From Streptomyces longispororuber (lineage in GTDB: Bacteria > Actinomycetota > Actinomycetes > Streptomycetales > Streptomycetaceae), in NCBI RefSeq assembly GCF_014656095.1, contig NZ_BNBT01000091.1, positions 1 through 34,913 of the forward strand: DNA of 34,913 bases. Reading direction: 5' to 3'. Position 1 is the stretch's first letter, and every line of letters starts with the position of its first letter. This document shows positions 1-7,728 of the stretch, piece by piece. The position numbers and the translations under genes are program-made. The notes beneath the pieces were generated by a model. That model did not search any database and was not told the DNA's origin. It saw only the letters and a program-made list of their open reading frames with translations.

Positions 1-119
1 CCGGCGGGCGACCCGCCGCCGCTCACGGCCCCGGCGGGCGACGCGCCCAGCGCGCCCGTGCCCGCGACGGCCGCCGCCGTCAGCAGGAACCCACGTCTGG
101 ACAGTCCGGCAGCAGCCAT
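1..119 (-). CDS. Tat-exported protein, N-terminal fragment
   Basis: Only the first 39 or so codons are in the window; the gene runs off the left edge. The product begins MAAAGLSRRGFLLTAAAVAG and continues with an Ala/Gly-rich hydrophobic stretch. LSRRGFL is a good twin-arginine (Tat) motif, with arginines at residues 8-9, followed by a moderately hydrophobic helix and a plausible cleavage site near ASPAGA. This predicts export of a folded, perhaps cofactor-bearing protein across the cytoplasmic membrane. The ATG at 119-117 is preceded by a purine-rich GGGGGGA ribosome site. The mature enzyme cannot be identified from this fragment. Confidence 0.75.
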   Translation of the reverse strand, partial: MAAAGLSRRGFLLTAAAVAGTGALGASPAGAVSGGGSPA

Positions 120-281
120 GAAGTCCCCCCACCCGGCAGGCGGTTGACGTACTCGTCATATACGCGACCGCAATCTGCCACGGCGCCCGGCGCGGGGACA
201 GTGCCGCGCCGGACTTTCACCGGGGCGCGACCCGTTCGGGGGCGGCGGACCAGGCGCCGTCGGTGCGGCGCGCCGCGGGCG

Positions 282-1070
282 TCAGGCGTAGACGACGGTC
301 ACCGGGGCGTGGTCCGACCAGCGCTCGGCGTGCGTGGCGGCGCGCTCCACGCAGGCCTTGACCGCGCGGCCCGCGAGCCCGGGCGTCGCGACGTGGCAGT
401 CGATGCGCCAGCCCGTGTCGTTGTCGAAGGCGCGCCCCCGGTAGGACCACCACGAGTACGGACCCTCCACATCCGGGTGCAGGGCGCGCACGACGTCCTC
501 GTAGGCGGTGAAGACGTCCGACATCCAGGCGCGCTCCTCCGGCAGGAACCCGGAGTTCTTCCTGTTGCCCCGCCAGTTCTTGAGGTCCGCCTCCTGGTGG
601 GCGATGTTCCAGTCGCCGCAGACGAGGACCTCGCGCCCGTCGGCGGCGGCGCGCTCCTTCAGCTCCTTCAGGTACGCCAGGAACTCCCCCATGAACCGGT
701 ACTTCTCGTCCTGCCGCTCGGTGCCGACCTCGCCCGAGGGCAGATACAGGCTCGCCACCGTGACGCCGGGCAGGTCCGCCTCCACGTAGCGCCCGCTGCC
801 GTCGAACTCGGCCGACCCGAAGCCGACCCGCACCCGCTCCGGCTCGCGGCGCGTGTACAGCGAGACACCGGCGCGGCCCTTCGCCGCGGCCGGGGCGTGC
901 GTCACGAACCAGCCCTCGGGCGCGCGGACCTCGTCCGGGAGCTGCTGCGGCTCGGCGCGCACCTCTTGCAGGCACAGCACGTCGGCGCCGGTCCCGGCGA
1001 GCCACTCCACGAACCCCTTCTTGGCGGCCGCCCGCAGCCCGTTCACATTCACGGAGGTCACAGTGAGCAT
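282..1070 (-). CDS. xthA: exodeoxyribonuclease III
   Basis: This 262-residue member of the endonuclease/exonuclease/phosphatase (EEP) superfamily should act as a Mg-dependent 3'-5' exonuclease and AP endonuclease in base-excision repair. The chain starts with the family signature TSVNVNGLRAA. It then carries the metal-binding glutamate in LQEVRA (E36), the catalytic pair in GDWNIAH (D153, N155), WRIDCHVAT (D224) and the terminal SDHAPV motif (D253, H254). The GSGRYVEADL segment is typical of ExoIII. The length is normal for actinobacterial Xth proteins. Start ATG is at 1070-1068. It is transcribed towards the Tat-protein gene (162-nt gap) and is divergent from the GNAT gene at 1144. Some Streptomyces carry more than one Xth paralogue, so exact substrate preference is uncertain. 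Confidence 0.93.
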   Translation of the reverse strand: MLTVTSVNVNGLRAAAKKGFVEWLAGTGADVLCLQEVRAEPQQLPDEVRAPEGWFVTHAPAAAKGRAGVSLYTRREPERVRVGFGSAEFDGSGRYVEADLPGVTVASLYLPSGEVGTERQDEKYRFMGEFLAYLKELKERAAADGREVLVCGDWNIAHQEADLKNWRGNRKNSGFLPEERAWMSDVFTAYEDVVRALHPDVEGPYSWWSYRGRAFDNDTGWRIDCHVATPGLAGRAVKACVERAATHAERWSDHAPVTVVYA

Positions 1071-1143
1071 CCCGGCACCCTACCGGCACACTGGACACGG
1101 CTCCGCAGAGACTCCCGCACCCGCTCCACCGCATAAGGATACG

Positions 1144-1632
1144 ATGAACGACATGAACATACGCCGTGTCGCCTTCGACCACCCCGACGCCGTCAAGCTC
1201 AACGACCGCGTCCAGGCCGAGTACGCCGAGCGCTACGGCGACGAGGGCGACGTCACGCCCCTCGACGCGTCCATGTTCCGGCCGCCGCGCGGCCTGTACC
1301 TCATCGCGTACGACGCCGCGGACGCGCCGGTGGCGACGGGCGGCTGGCGCACGATGGACGAGAACGGCGAGGGCTACGAGAACGGCGACGCCGAGATCAA
1401 GCGCATGTACGTGGTCCCGGAGGCGCGCGGCCTCGGGCTCGCGCGGCGCATCCTGGCCGCGCTGGAGGAGGACGCCCGCGAGGCGGGGCGGCTGCGGATG
1501 GTCCTGGAGACCGGCACGAAGCAGCCCGAGGCGATCGGCCTGTACACCTCCAGCGGCTACGACCTCTGCCCCCGCTTCGGCTACTACCGCTTCCACGCCC
1601 TGAGCCGCTGCTACGCCAAGCCCCTCCGCTGA
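1144..1632 (+). CDS. GNAT family N-acetyltransferase
   Basis: A 162-residue single-domain GCN5-related acetyltransferase. The acetyl-CoA pyrophosphate loop is seen in VVPEARGLGLARRIL (R95-G96-L97-G98-L99-A100). It follows beta-4 (EIKRMYVV) and precedes the conserved ETGTKQPEAIGLYTSSGY block that packs on the cofactor. I start it at ATG 1144 because AAGGA lies 5-9 nt upstream and the N-terminus then fits the fold; a second in-frame ATG at 1153 is possible. The open frame extends further upstream over xthA, but codon pattern and ribosome site do not support that. The substrate cannot be told from sequence. A strong hairpin at 1775-1812 lies downstream. Confidence 0.88.
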   Translation: MNDMNIRRVAFDHPDAVKLNDRVQAEYAERYGDEGDVTPLDASMFRPPRGLYLIAYDAADAPVATGGWRTMDENGEGYENGDAEIKRMYVVPEARGLGLARRILAALEEDAREAGRLRMVLETGTKQPEAIGLYTSSGYDLCPRFGYYRFHALSRCYAKPLR

Positions 1633-1774
1633 CGCCCCTCGCGGTCCGCAGGGCCCGCCCCGTCCCCGCCGCGGGCCGCCGATCCCGCGGGGCGACGGGG
1701 GCCCCTGCTCGAACGCTCCCCGCCGACTCCGGCTCCGGCGCCAGCTCCGGCTCCAGGGCATTGCCGCGCAACGC

Positions 1775-1812
1775 GAAGATCCCGCCCGATCTTTCGATCG
1801 GACGGGATCTTC
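1775..1812. terminator. bidirectional hairpin between GNAT gene and tRNA-Ala
   Basis: Two 17-nt arms, GAAGATCCCGCCCGATC (1775-1791) and GATCGGACGGGATCTTC (1796-1812), are separated by TTTC. They pair throughout with one G:U/A:C mismatch. The hairpin lies between the plus-strand acetyltransferase and the minus-strand tRNA, so it can stop transcription from both sides. Confidence 0.8.
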
Positions 1813-1820
1813 ATGTGCAG

Positions 1821-1894
1821 TGGACCTGAGGGGATTTGAACCCCTGGCCCCCTCGATGCGAACGAGGTGCGCTACCGGACTGCGCCACAGGCCC
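1821..1894 (-). tRNA. tRNA-Ala (anticodon CGC)
   Basis: The minus strand folds as a 74-nt tRNA. Acceptor GGGCCTG pairs with CAGGTCC, including the G3:U70 pair that is the alanine identity element. The anticodon loop TTCGCAT gives anticodon CGC (codon GCG). The T-arm is GGGG-TTCAAAT-CCCC. The 3' CCA is not encoded. The 5' end is at 1894, 103 nt downstream of the sepX stop codon on the same strand. Confidence 0.96.
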
Positions 1895-1997
1895 TTGCAA
1901 CGAGTGAAACTCTAGCACCCCCACCCGGGTGCTTGGAAATCCGTTCCCCCGCTGGTCAGCCACCGGGAGGGCGCAGGCACCACGGGTGTGCCGTGGC

Positions 1998-3290
1998 TCA
2001 CTCGTTCGCGGCGCGGGGGCGCCCGTCCGCCGCGTCGTCGTACTGGTCGAAGAGCGGGGTGCGGCCGCGCTCGCGGGAGCGGCGGGCGGAGGCCGCGCGG
2101 GGGGCGTCGCTGCGCGCGTCGTCGGCGGTCGCGGGCCGCGCATCGGGCTTCTCCGGCTCGGCGCGCCCCTCCGGCGCCGGGTGCTCCGCCGCCTCCCCGG
2201 CGGCCGGCTCCACCGTGCTCGACCGGGCCGAGCTCCAGGTGTCGGGCGCGCCCAGGTCGACGCTGCCGGTGGCGCGCGGGGCGACCGGGGCCGTCACGTA
2301 GGTCGGCAGCGGCACCGGGACCGGGTCCCAGCTCTCGCCCTGCCCGGGGGTGCGCCGCTCGCGCTGCTGGTCGACCCACTCGGCGTGGTCGGTCTGCTCG
2401 ACCAGCGCACGGCGGTCGGCGGCGAGCGCGGCGAGTCCCGGCTCGGGCTCCGCGACGAGCTCCGGCTCGGCGGGCTCGGTCTCCTGCTCGTGCCGGTGCG
2501 GCTGCCGCTCGCGCAGCCGCTGCGCGGCGGCCTCGGCGCGGCGCCGGTCCATCACGTATGTGAACCGTCGCCGCTCCTGGCGCCGCAGATAGACGATGTA
2601 CGCGCTCAGCAGCGCCGCGGGCACACCCGGCGCCCACAGGAACGCGACCCCGCCGACGGCGGCGACGACCGCGCCCAGGGTGAAGGCGAGGAAGAGCATC
2701 ACGGTGGTGCGGCGCCGGCGCGCGAGCACCTTCGTGCGCCTGGCCCGCGCGGCGGCCTCGGCGGCGCGCCGGCCGGCCTGCCGCTCGTCGCCCTGCCGCC
2801 CCGGCGCCGGGTGGCCGGGGGCCGGGGGCCGGGCGCTCTGGCGCTGCGGATGGTCGGCGGTCCTGGCACCCGGAACCCGGTGCTCGCGCTGATCCTCCGC
2901 GTCCTCCGGGACGGGATCCGGCGCCTGGGCTTCCGGTGACGGCTCCGCCGGGGGCCGGGTCCGCTGCCGCCCTGGCGCCCGGCCGCGGGGCTCGGTCGCC
3001 ACCCCCTCGTCGGGGAGCATGGCGAAGGCCCGGACGTCCACCGAGTCGGTGACGGCGTCCGGGTCGGCGCGCGACTCCTCCTCCTCGGACGGATCGGGCG
3101 TGCGCGCCTGCAGGTCCTTGGCGTACCGGCGCTCCATGCCCGCTCGTCCGGACAGCAGCCGGATGGCGGTGCTGAAGCGTTCCGTCGGACGGGCTTCATT
3201 GAGCTCGTCCTGCCTACGGAGCCACATCGGCACCAAGTAGGCGGCCCAGGCCCCGACGATGACTGCGTAGAAGAGGCCGCTGCTGCTCAC
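1998..3290 (-). CDS. sepX: divisome membrane protein SepX/GlpR
   Basis: A 430-residue membrane protein. The N-terminal segment SSGLFYAVIVGAWAAYLVPM (residues 3-22) is one transmembrane helix. It is followed by a charged, low-complexity cytoplasmic region rich in Arg, Pro and Glu. Residues about 195-236 hold a second hydrophobic hairpin ending in YIVYLRRQERRR, followed by a long Pro/Glu/Arg-rich tail to the C-terminus. This architecture and the WLRRQDELNEARPTERFSTA block match the actinobacterial protein called GlpR in Corynebacterium (membrane receptor of the gephyrin-like protein Glp) and SepX in Streptomyces (needed for hyphal cross-walls and sporulation). The family identification is from memory; the topology is seen here. 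Start is GTG 3290-3288. A MoeA/Glp homologue lies 2.1 kb upstream in the same orientation, which fits a receptor-ligand pair. An AT-rich block immediately upstream probably holds the promoter. Confidence 0.85.
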   Translation of the reverse strand: MSSSGLFYAVIVGAWAAYLVPMWLRRQDELNEARPTERFSTAIRLLSGRAGMERRYAKDLQARTPDPSEEEESRADPDAVTDSVDVRAFAMLPDEGVATEPRGRAPGRQRTRPPAEPSPEAQAPDPVPEDAEDQREHRVPGARTADHPQRQSARPPAPGHPAPGRQGDERQAGRRAAEAAARARRTKVLARRRRTTVMLFLAFTLGAVVAAVGGVAFLWAPGVPAALLSAYIVYLRRQERRRFTYVMDRRRAEAAAQRLRERQPHRHEQETEPAEPELVAEPEPGLAALAADRRALVEQTDHAEWVDQQRERRTPGQGESWDPVPVPLPTYVTAPVAPRATGSVDLGAPDTWSSARSSTVEPAAGEAAEHPAPEGRAEPEKPDARPATADDARSDAPRAASARRSRERGRTPLFDQYDDAADGRPRAANE

Positions 3291-3309
3291 GCCTCACACG
3301 GTAGAGGGG

Positions 3310-3475
3310 TTTTGTCGAGGCCATCCGCCAATTGGGCCGGTGTGTCGCACGATCTGGCTGATATCTCAAACTTTTTTTGCGACTGGTGCGATCAACAGGC
3401 CGGTCCGCCAAGGCTTTTAACGGGGGCTCATCAGGCTTTTTCGAACAGGTATTTCAATTATGAGAGAGGCAGCAT
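3310..3475 (-). promoter_or_regulatory. AT-rich upstream region of sepX
   Basis: Within the 281-nt gap between rimJ and sepX, 3350-3470 is far poorer in GC than anything nearby. It contains a seven-T run (minus-strand AAAAAAA), TATTTCAATTATGAG and GGCTTTTAACG. Several minus-strand TTG hexamers (for example TTGAAA and TTGATC) could be -35 elements, but I cannot choose one confidently. It is best read as the control region of sepX. Confidence 0.45.
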
Positions 3476-3484
3476 CGCGCTCCT

Positions 3485-3503
3485 GGGGCGCGCGGCGCGC
3501 CCC
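3485..3503. terminator. GC-rich hairpin downstream of rimJ-like gene
   Basis: GGGGCGCG (3485-3492) and CGCGCCCC (3496-3503) form a perfect 8-bp stem with a CGG loop, 69 nt past the stop codon of the minus-strand acetyltransferase. The position fits factor-independent termination of the galU-to-rimJ transcription unit. There is no clear T-run, which is common in Streptomyces. Confidence 0.5.
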
Positions 3504-3571
3504 AACTCGCGCTGTCCGCACACCCAAGCGCCTGGTGAGCGCGGCGCCCGCGCCCCCGCGTGGGCGCCGCG

Positions 3572-4195
3572 CTACGCGGTGTGGTGGGGCCGCGCCTGAT
3601 GCCAGCGGTGCAGCAGGCCCTCCGGGACCTCCTCCGCGGTGAGCGCGAAGACGAGGTGGTCGCGCCAGGCCCCGTCGATGTGAAGATATCGTGGACGAAG
3701 CCCCTCCTCGCGGAATCCGAGCTTCTCCACCACCCGGCGGCTCGGCGCGTTCTCCGGCCGGATGCACACCTCGATCCGGTGCAGCCCCACCGTCCGGAAG
3801 CAGTGGTCGACGACGAGCGCGACGGCGGTCGGCATCACCCCGCGCCCCGCGACGGACTCGTCCACCCAGTAGCCGACGTGCCCCGAGCACATCGACCCCC
3901 AGGTGATCCCGGCGACCGTCAACTGCCCGACGAGCCGCCCCCGGTAGTCGATGACGAACGGCAGCATGCGCCCCGCGTTGGCCTCCGCCCGCAGGTGCCG
4001 CACCATCTGGCGGTACGTCGGCCGGTGGGCGGCCGGGCCGCCGGGCGCGGGCGGCGGGATCGTGGCCTCCCAGGGGCGCAGCCAGTCGCGGTTGCGCCGG
4101 TTGACCTCGCGCCAGGCCCGCTGGTCGCGCAGCTTTATGGGGCGGAGGGTGACGTCACCGTCCGTCAGCTCGGCGGGCCAGGCGGGGCCGTTCAG
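3572..4195 (-). CDS. rimJ: RimJ/RimL-type GNAT acetyltransferase with probable CTG start
   Basis: A GNAT protein of the RimJ/RimL group, which acetylates protein N-termini or small amines. It has VTLRPIKLRDQRAWREV near the N-terminus, a GQLTVAGI strand, GYWVDESVAGRGVMPTAVAL (cofactor loop; G-R-G-V) and IRPENAPSRRVVEKLGFREE with YLHIDGAWRDH, the hallmark C-terminal block. The first ATG (4006) would delete the N-terminal 63 residues, including the conserved LRP strand. The frame is open to a stop at 4210-4208 and has no ATG, GTG or TTG there. The only plausible initiator is CTG at 4195-4193, which overlaps the mogA stop TGA by two bases and follows a GGGGG-rich stretch. This gives 207 residues, the usual length. 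Its place between mogA and sepX is the conserved actinobacterial order. Confidence 0.8.
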   Translation of the reverse strand: MNGPAWPAELTDGDVTLRPIKLRDQRAWREVNRRNRDWLRPWEATIPPPAPGGPAAHRPTYRQMVRHLRAEANAGRMLPFVIDYRGRLVGQLTVAGITWGSMCSGHVGYWVDESVAGRGVMPTAVALVVDHCFRTVGLHRIEVCIRPENAPSRRVVEKLGFREEGLRPRYLHIDGAWRDHLVFALTAEEVPEGLLHRWHQARPHHTA

Positions 4196-4746
4196 CTCGC
4201 ACCCCCGTCACTCCGGGGGTGGTCGCCGCCCCGCACCTGGTCGACGGCGTGGACGAGGAGCGGGCGCAGGACCTCCAGACCGTCGCGCACGCCGCCGCTC
4301 GACCCGGGCAGGTTCACGATCAGGGTCCGCCCCGCGACCCCGGCGAGACCCCGGGAGAGCGCGGCGGTGGGCACCTTCTCGCGGCCGTACGCGCGGATCG
4401 CCTCCGGGATGCCGGGCACCTCGCGGTCGAGGACGGCACGGGTGGCCTCGGGCGTGCGGTCGGTGGGCGAGATGCCGGTGCCGCCGGTGGTGAGGATGAC
4501 GTCGTAGCCGGCCGCGACCCCGGCGCGCAGCGCCTGCTCCACGGGGTCCCCGTCGGGCACGACCCGGGGCCCGTCGACGGCGAACCCGAGCGCGGCGAGC
4601 CCTTCGGCCAGGAGGGGGCCGCCCTTGTCGGCGTAGACCCCGGCGGCCGCACGGTTGGAGGCGGTGACGACGAGGGCGCGGTAGGGGGCGCGCGCCGCGC
4701 CGTCCGCTACGGCGGGGGCGCCGTGAGCGCCGGGCGTGGTGGTCAT
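4192..4746 (-). CDS. mogA: molybdopterin adenylyltransferase (MogA/MoaB family)
   Basis: A 184-residue MoCF-domain protein. It should activate molybdopterin by adenylylation with ATP, the step before molybdate insertion by MoeA. The fold begins at APYRALVVTASNRAAAGVY. It carries the family's TTGGTGISPTDRTPEA (T86-A101; the aspartate and threonines bind the pterin) and the LPGSSGGVRDGLEVL motif (147-161). The first 20 residues are a non-conserved Ala/Gly-rich extension. ATG at 4746-4744 overlaps the moaC stop TGA (ATGA), so translation is coupled to moaC; the rimJ-like gene follows at once. MogA and MoaB cannot be cleanly separated by eye. Confidence 0.92.
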   Translation of the reverse strand: MTTTPGAHGAPAVADGAARAPYRALVVTASNRAAAGVYADKGGPLLAEGLAALGFAVDGPRVVPDGDPVEQALRAGVAAGYDVILTTGGTGISPTDRTPEATRAVLDREVPGIPEAIRAYGREKVPTAALSRGLAGVAGRTLIVNLPGSSGGVRDGLEVLRPLLVHAVDQVRGGDHPRSDGGAS

Positions 4747-5234
4747 GCCCCGGCTCCCTCGCGGGTCCACGTGCCGGACTTGCCGCCCGTCTTCTCCTCC
4801 ACCCGTACGTCCGTGATGACGGCCCCCTTGTCGACGGCCTTGACCATGTCGACGACCGTGAGCGCGGCGACGCTCACCGCTGTGAGGGCTTCCATCTCCA
4901 CGCCCGTACGGTCCGTCGTCCGCACCGTGGCGGTGATCTCCACGGCGTCGTCCGCGACGGACAGTTCGACCTGCACGCCGGAGACGGCCAGCGGGTGGCA
5001 GAGCGGGATCAGGTCGGGGGTGCGCTTGGCGCCCATGATGCCCGCGATCCGGGCGGTCGCCAGGGCGTCGCCCTTCGGCACGCCCTCGCCGCGCAGCAGC
5101 TCGATCACGCGTGGCGCGACCAGGACGCGGCCGCCGGCGCGCGCGGTCCGCGCGGTCACGTCCTTCTCGGATACGTCGACCATGCGGGCGGCGCCCGCCT
5201 CGTCGATGTGCGTCAGTCCCTGCTGGGTGCTCAT
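4743..5234 (-). CDS. moaC: cyclic pyranopterin monophosphate synthase
   Basis: A 163-residue MoaC. It converts the 3',8-cyclo-GTP made by MoaA into cyclic pyranopterin monophosphate in molybdenum-cofactor synthesis. The chain shows THIDEAGAARMVDVSEKDVT at the start, GVPKGDALATARIAGIMGAK, the histidine of LIPLCHPL (H80), the acidic pair in TGVEMEALTAVSVAALTVVD (E113, E115, D129) and K132. These correspond to the active-site residues known from E. coli MoaC. Start ATG 5234 is preceded by AGGAG at about 12-16 nt. It overlaps mogA by 4 nt downstream. A 190-nt gap separates it from moeA upstream, with no gene visible in the gap. Confidence 0.95.
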   Translation of the reverse strand: MSTQQGLTHIDEAGAARMVDVSEKDVTARTARAGGRVLVAPRVIELLRGEGVPKGDALATARIAGIMGAKRTPDLIPLCHPLAVSGVQVELSVADDAVEITATVRTTDRTGVEMEALTAVSVAALTVVDMVKAVDKGAVITDVRVEEKTGGKSGTWTREGAGA

Positions 5235-5424
5235 GTGCTGTGGCGCTCCTGGTCCGGGCCCCGCGCGGGCGCGCGGCCTGCTGTGCGCGACACCGTACCC
5301 CCCGCCCGTCGCGCGTGACCGACCCACCCGAGCCAGGCGCTCGCTTCCCCGCCGGGTCATTCTCCCCCCGCCGGGCCGGGTGCGGCACGGGCCCCGCGCG
5401 GCCGGGCCGCGCCCCGGGCGGGCG

Positions 5425-6822
5425 TCAGCCCAGGAGCACCACGTCGACCTCGGCGCCCGGCTCGACCGACGTCGTGGCCTCGGGCACGACGATCAGCGCG
5501 TCCGCCTGCGCGAGGGCGGCGACGAGATGGGACCCGGCGCCGCCGACGGGCGTCACCGTGCCCGCGGCGGCGTCGTGGCGGCCGCGCAGGAACTGGCGCT
5601 TCCCGGACGGCGACCGGAGCGCCTCGGGGGCCTCCAGGCGGGCGCGCGCGGTGGGCCGGTGCACGTCCGGCAGGCCCATCAGCGCCCGTACGGCGGGCCG
5701 GACGAACAGCTCGAAGGAGACGTACGCCGACACGGGGTTGCCCGGCAGCGCCAGCAGCGGGGTGTGGTCGGGGCCGATCGCGCCGAAGCCCTGCGGCTTG
5801 CCCGGCTGCATGGCGAGCGTGCGGAACTCGACGCCGCCGCCCGCCCCGAGGCCCCCCTCGTCGTCCGGGTCCCCGACGGCCGAGAGGGCCTCCTTGACGA
5901 CGTCGTACGCGCCCACGCTGACGCCACCCGTGGTGACCACCAGGTCGGCGCGGATGAGCTGGTCCTCGATGGTGGCGCGCAGGGTCTCTGCGTCGTCGGC
6001 GACCGCGCCCACGCGGTAGGCGATCGCCCCGGCCTCGCGCGCGGCGGCCGTGAGGGAGAAGCTGTTGGAGTCGTAGATCTGGCCGGTGCCCAACGGCTCG
6101 CCGGGCTGCACCAGTTCGCTGCCGGTGGACAGGACGACCACGCGCGGGCGCGGGCGCACCGTGACCGTGCCGCGGCCGATCGCCGCGAGCAGGGCGATCT
6201 GCGGGGCGCCGAGGACCGTGCCGGCGCTCAGGGCGCGGTCGCCCGCCCGGACGTCGCTGCCGCGCGCGCGGACGTGCGCGCCGGCCTGCGCCGGGCGGTA
6301 CACCCGGACCTCCCCGGAGGCGCCCTCGGGGGCCGCGCTGTGGGCGCGCATGCCGGCGACGGGGCCGTCGCCGAGCCCGCCGTCGGTCCACTCCACGGGC
6401 ACCACGGCCTCGGCACCGGGCGGCAGCGGGGCGCCGGTCATGATGCGGGCGGCCTGGCCGGGGCCGACGGTGGGCTGCTCGCCCTGCCCGGCGGCGACGT
6501 CGCCGACGACGGTCAGGACGGCGGGGAACTCCTCGCCCGCACCCGCGACGTCGGCGGTCCGCACCGCGTACCCGTCCATGGAGCTGTTGTCGAACGGCGG
6601 CAGCGACACGGGCACCGTGACGTCCTCGACCAGGACGCAGCCCTGGGCGTCGAGGAGCTGGAGCTCCAGGGGCTCCAGCGGGCGGACGGCGGCCAGGATG
6701 TCCTCCAGGTGCTCGTCCACCGACCAGACCGGGCCCCGGCCGGAGCCCGGGGCGCCGTGGCCGGTGTCCTGCCCGTGGGGCGTCCGGGTGCCGTCGTGCG
6801 TCGTCGTGCCGCTGCTGCTCAC
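5425..6822 (-). CDS. moeA: MoeA family molybdotransferase / gephyrin-like protein Glp
   Basis: A 465-residue MoeA/gephyrin-E-domain protein. After a 33-residue Gly/Thr/His-rich leader come domain I-II (VDEHLEDILAAVRPL, PPFDNSSMDGYAVRTADV at about 76-92, RIMTGAPLPPGAEAVVPVEW), the MoCF-like domain III (VVVLSTGSELVQPGEPL, IYDSNS, LVVTTGGVSVGAYDVVKEAL, MQPGKPQGFG, LPGNPVSAYVSFE) and the C-terminal beta-barrel. The active-site motifs are intact, so molybdate insertion is possible. Actinobacteria also use a MoeA paralogue, Glp, as an FtsZ-binding division protein whose membrane receptor is GlpR/SepX, and that receptor is encoded 2.1 kb away. The GTG start (6822) lies 3 nt after the galU stop, with GAGGAG inside the galU end, so the two are coupled. 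Confidence 0.93.
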   Translation of the reverse strand: MSSSGTTTHDGTRTPHGQDTGHGAPGSGRGPVWSVDEHLEDILAAVRPLEPLELQLLDAQGCVLVEDVTVPVSLPPFDNSSMDGYAVRTADVAGAGEEFPAVLTVVGDVAAGQGEQPTVGPGQAARIMTGAPLPPGAEAVVPVEWTDGGLGDGPVAGMRAHSAAPEGASGEVRVYRPAQAGAHVRARGSDVRAGDRALSAGTVLGAPQIALLAAIGRGTVTVRPRPRVVVLSTGSELVQPGEPLGTGQIYDSNSFSLTAAAREAGAIAYRVGAVADDAETLRATIEDQLIRADLVVTTGGVSVGAYDVVKEALSAVGDPDDEGGLGAGGGVEFRTLAMQPGKPQGFGAIGPDHTPLLALPGNPVSAYVSFELFVRPAVRALMGLPDVHRPTARARLEAPEALRSPSGKRQFLRGRHDAAAGTVTPVGGAGSHLVAALAQADALIVVPEATTSVEPGAEVDVVLLG

Positions 6823-6825
6823 GTG

Positions 6826-7728
6826 CTACATCTCCTCGGTGACGTAACTGCGAAGCCAGGCCTTGAAGTCCGGGCCCAGGTCTTCACGTTCGCACGCGAG
6901 TCTGACAATGGCACGCAGATAGTCGCCACGGTCGCCGGTGTCATAGCGGCGGCCCTGGAAGACCACGCCGTGCACCGGACCGGCGACCTTCTCGTCCGCG
7001 GCGAGCTGCTGGAGCGCGTCGGTGAGCTGGATCTCGCCGCCGCGGCCGGGCTCGGTGGTGCGCAGGACGTCGAAGATGTGCGGGTCGAGGACGTAGCGGC
7101 CGATGATCGCGTAGTTCGACGGGGCGTCCGCCCGCTCCGGCTTCTCGACCAGGTCGGTCACCTTCACGACGTCGCCGTCGTCGGTGGCCTCGACGGCCGC
7201 GCAGCCGTAGAGGTGGATCTGCTCGGGCGCGACCTCCATGAGCGCGATGACGCTGCCGCCGCGCTGCTCCTGGACGTCGACCATGCGCGACAGCAGCGGG
7301 TCGCGCGGGTCGATCAGGTCGTCGCCGAGGAGGACGGCGAAGGGCTCGCGGCCCACGTGCGGGGCGGCGCACAGGACGGCGTGACCGAGTCCCCTGGGGT
7401 CGCCCTGGCGGACGTAGTGCATGGTGGCCAGGTCGCTGGACTCCCGGACCCGCGCGAGCCGGGACTCGTCGCCCTTCTTCTCCAGGGCCGACTCGAGCTC
7501 GTAGTTGCGGTCGAAGTGGTCCTCCAGGGGGCGTTTGTTGCGGCCCGTGACCATGAGGACGTCGTTCAGGCCCGCGGCGACGGCCTCTTCCACCACGTAC
7601 TGGATCGCCGGCTTGTCGACGACCGGCAGCATCTCCTTGGGAGTGGCCTTGGTGGCGGGCAAGAAGCGCGTACCAAGACCTGCTGCTGGGATGACAGCCT
7701 TGGTGATCTTGGGGTGAGACTCAGTCAT
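6826..7728 (-). CDS. galU: UTP--glucose-1-phosphate uridylyltransferase
   Basis: A GalU-type nucleotidyltransferase that makes UDP-glucose from UTP and glucose-1-phosphate for envelope polysaccharides and trehalose. The N-terminal signature VIPAAGLGTRFLPATKATPK and EMLPVVDKPAIQYVVEEA give the nucleotide-binding site. LGDDLIDP, LVEKPERADAPSN and YDTGDRGDYLRA are further family blocks. I place the start at ATG 7728 (300 aa), which gives MTESHPKITKAVIPAAG; an in-frame ATG at 7740 would add four residues. It is the first gene of the galU-moeA unit and is divergent from the 5-FCL gene. The shared region 7741-7823 (GGAATATTC, CACATGTG) must contain both promoters. Confidence 0.95.
   Translation of the reverse strand: MTESHPKITKAVIPAAGLGTRFLPATKATPKEMLPVVDKPAIQYVVEEAVAAGLNDVLMVTGRNKRPLEDHFDRNYELESALEKKGDESRLARVRESSDLATMHYVRQGDPRGLGHAVLCAAPHVGREPFAVLLGDDLIDPRDPLLSRMVDVQEQRGGSVIALMEVAPEQIHLYGCAAVEATDDGDVVKVTDLVEKPERADAPSNYAIIGRYVLDPHIFDVLRTTEPGRGGEIQLTDALQQLAADEKVAGPVHGVVFQGRRYDTGDRGDYLRAIVRLACEREDLGPDFKAWLRSYVTEEM

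Noticed and set aside
3312..3599. A 95-codon plus-strand frame between sepX and rimJ
   Set aside because: It crosses the AT-rich control region and overlaps the 3' end of rimJ; codon third positions are not GC-biased in its first half, unlike real genes here.
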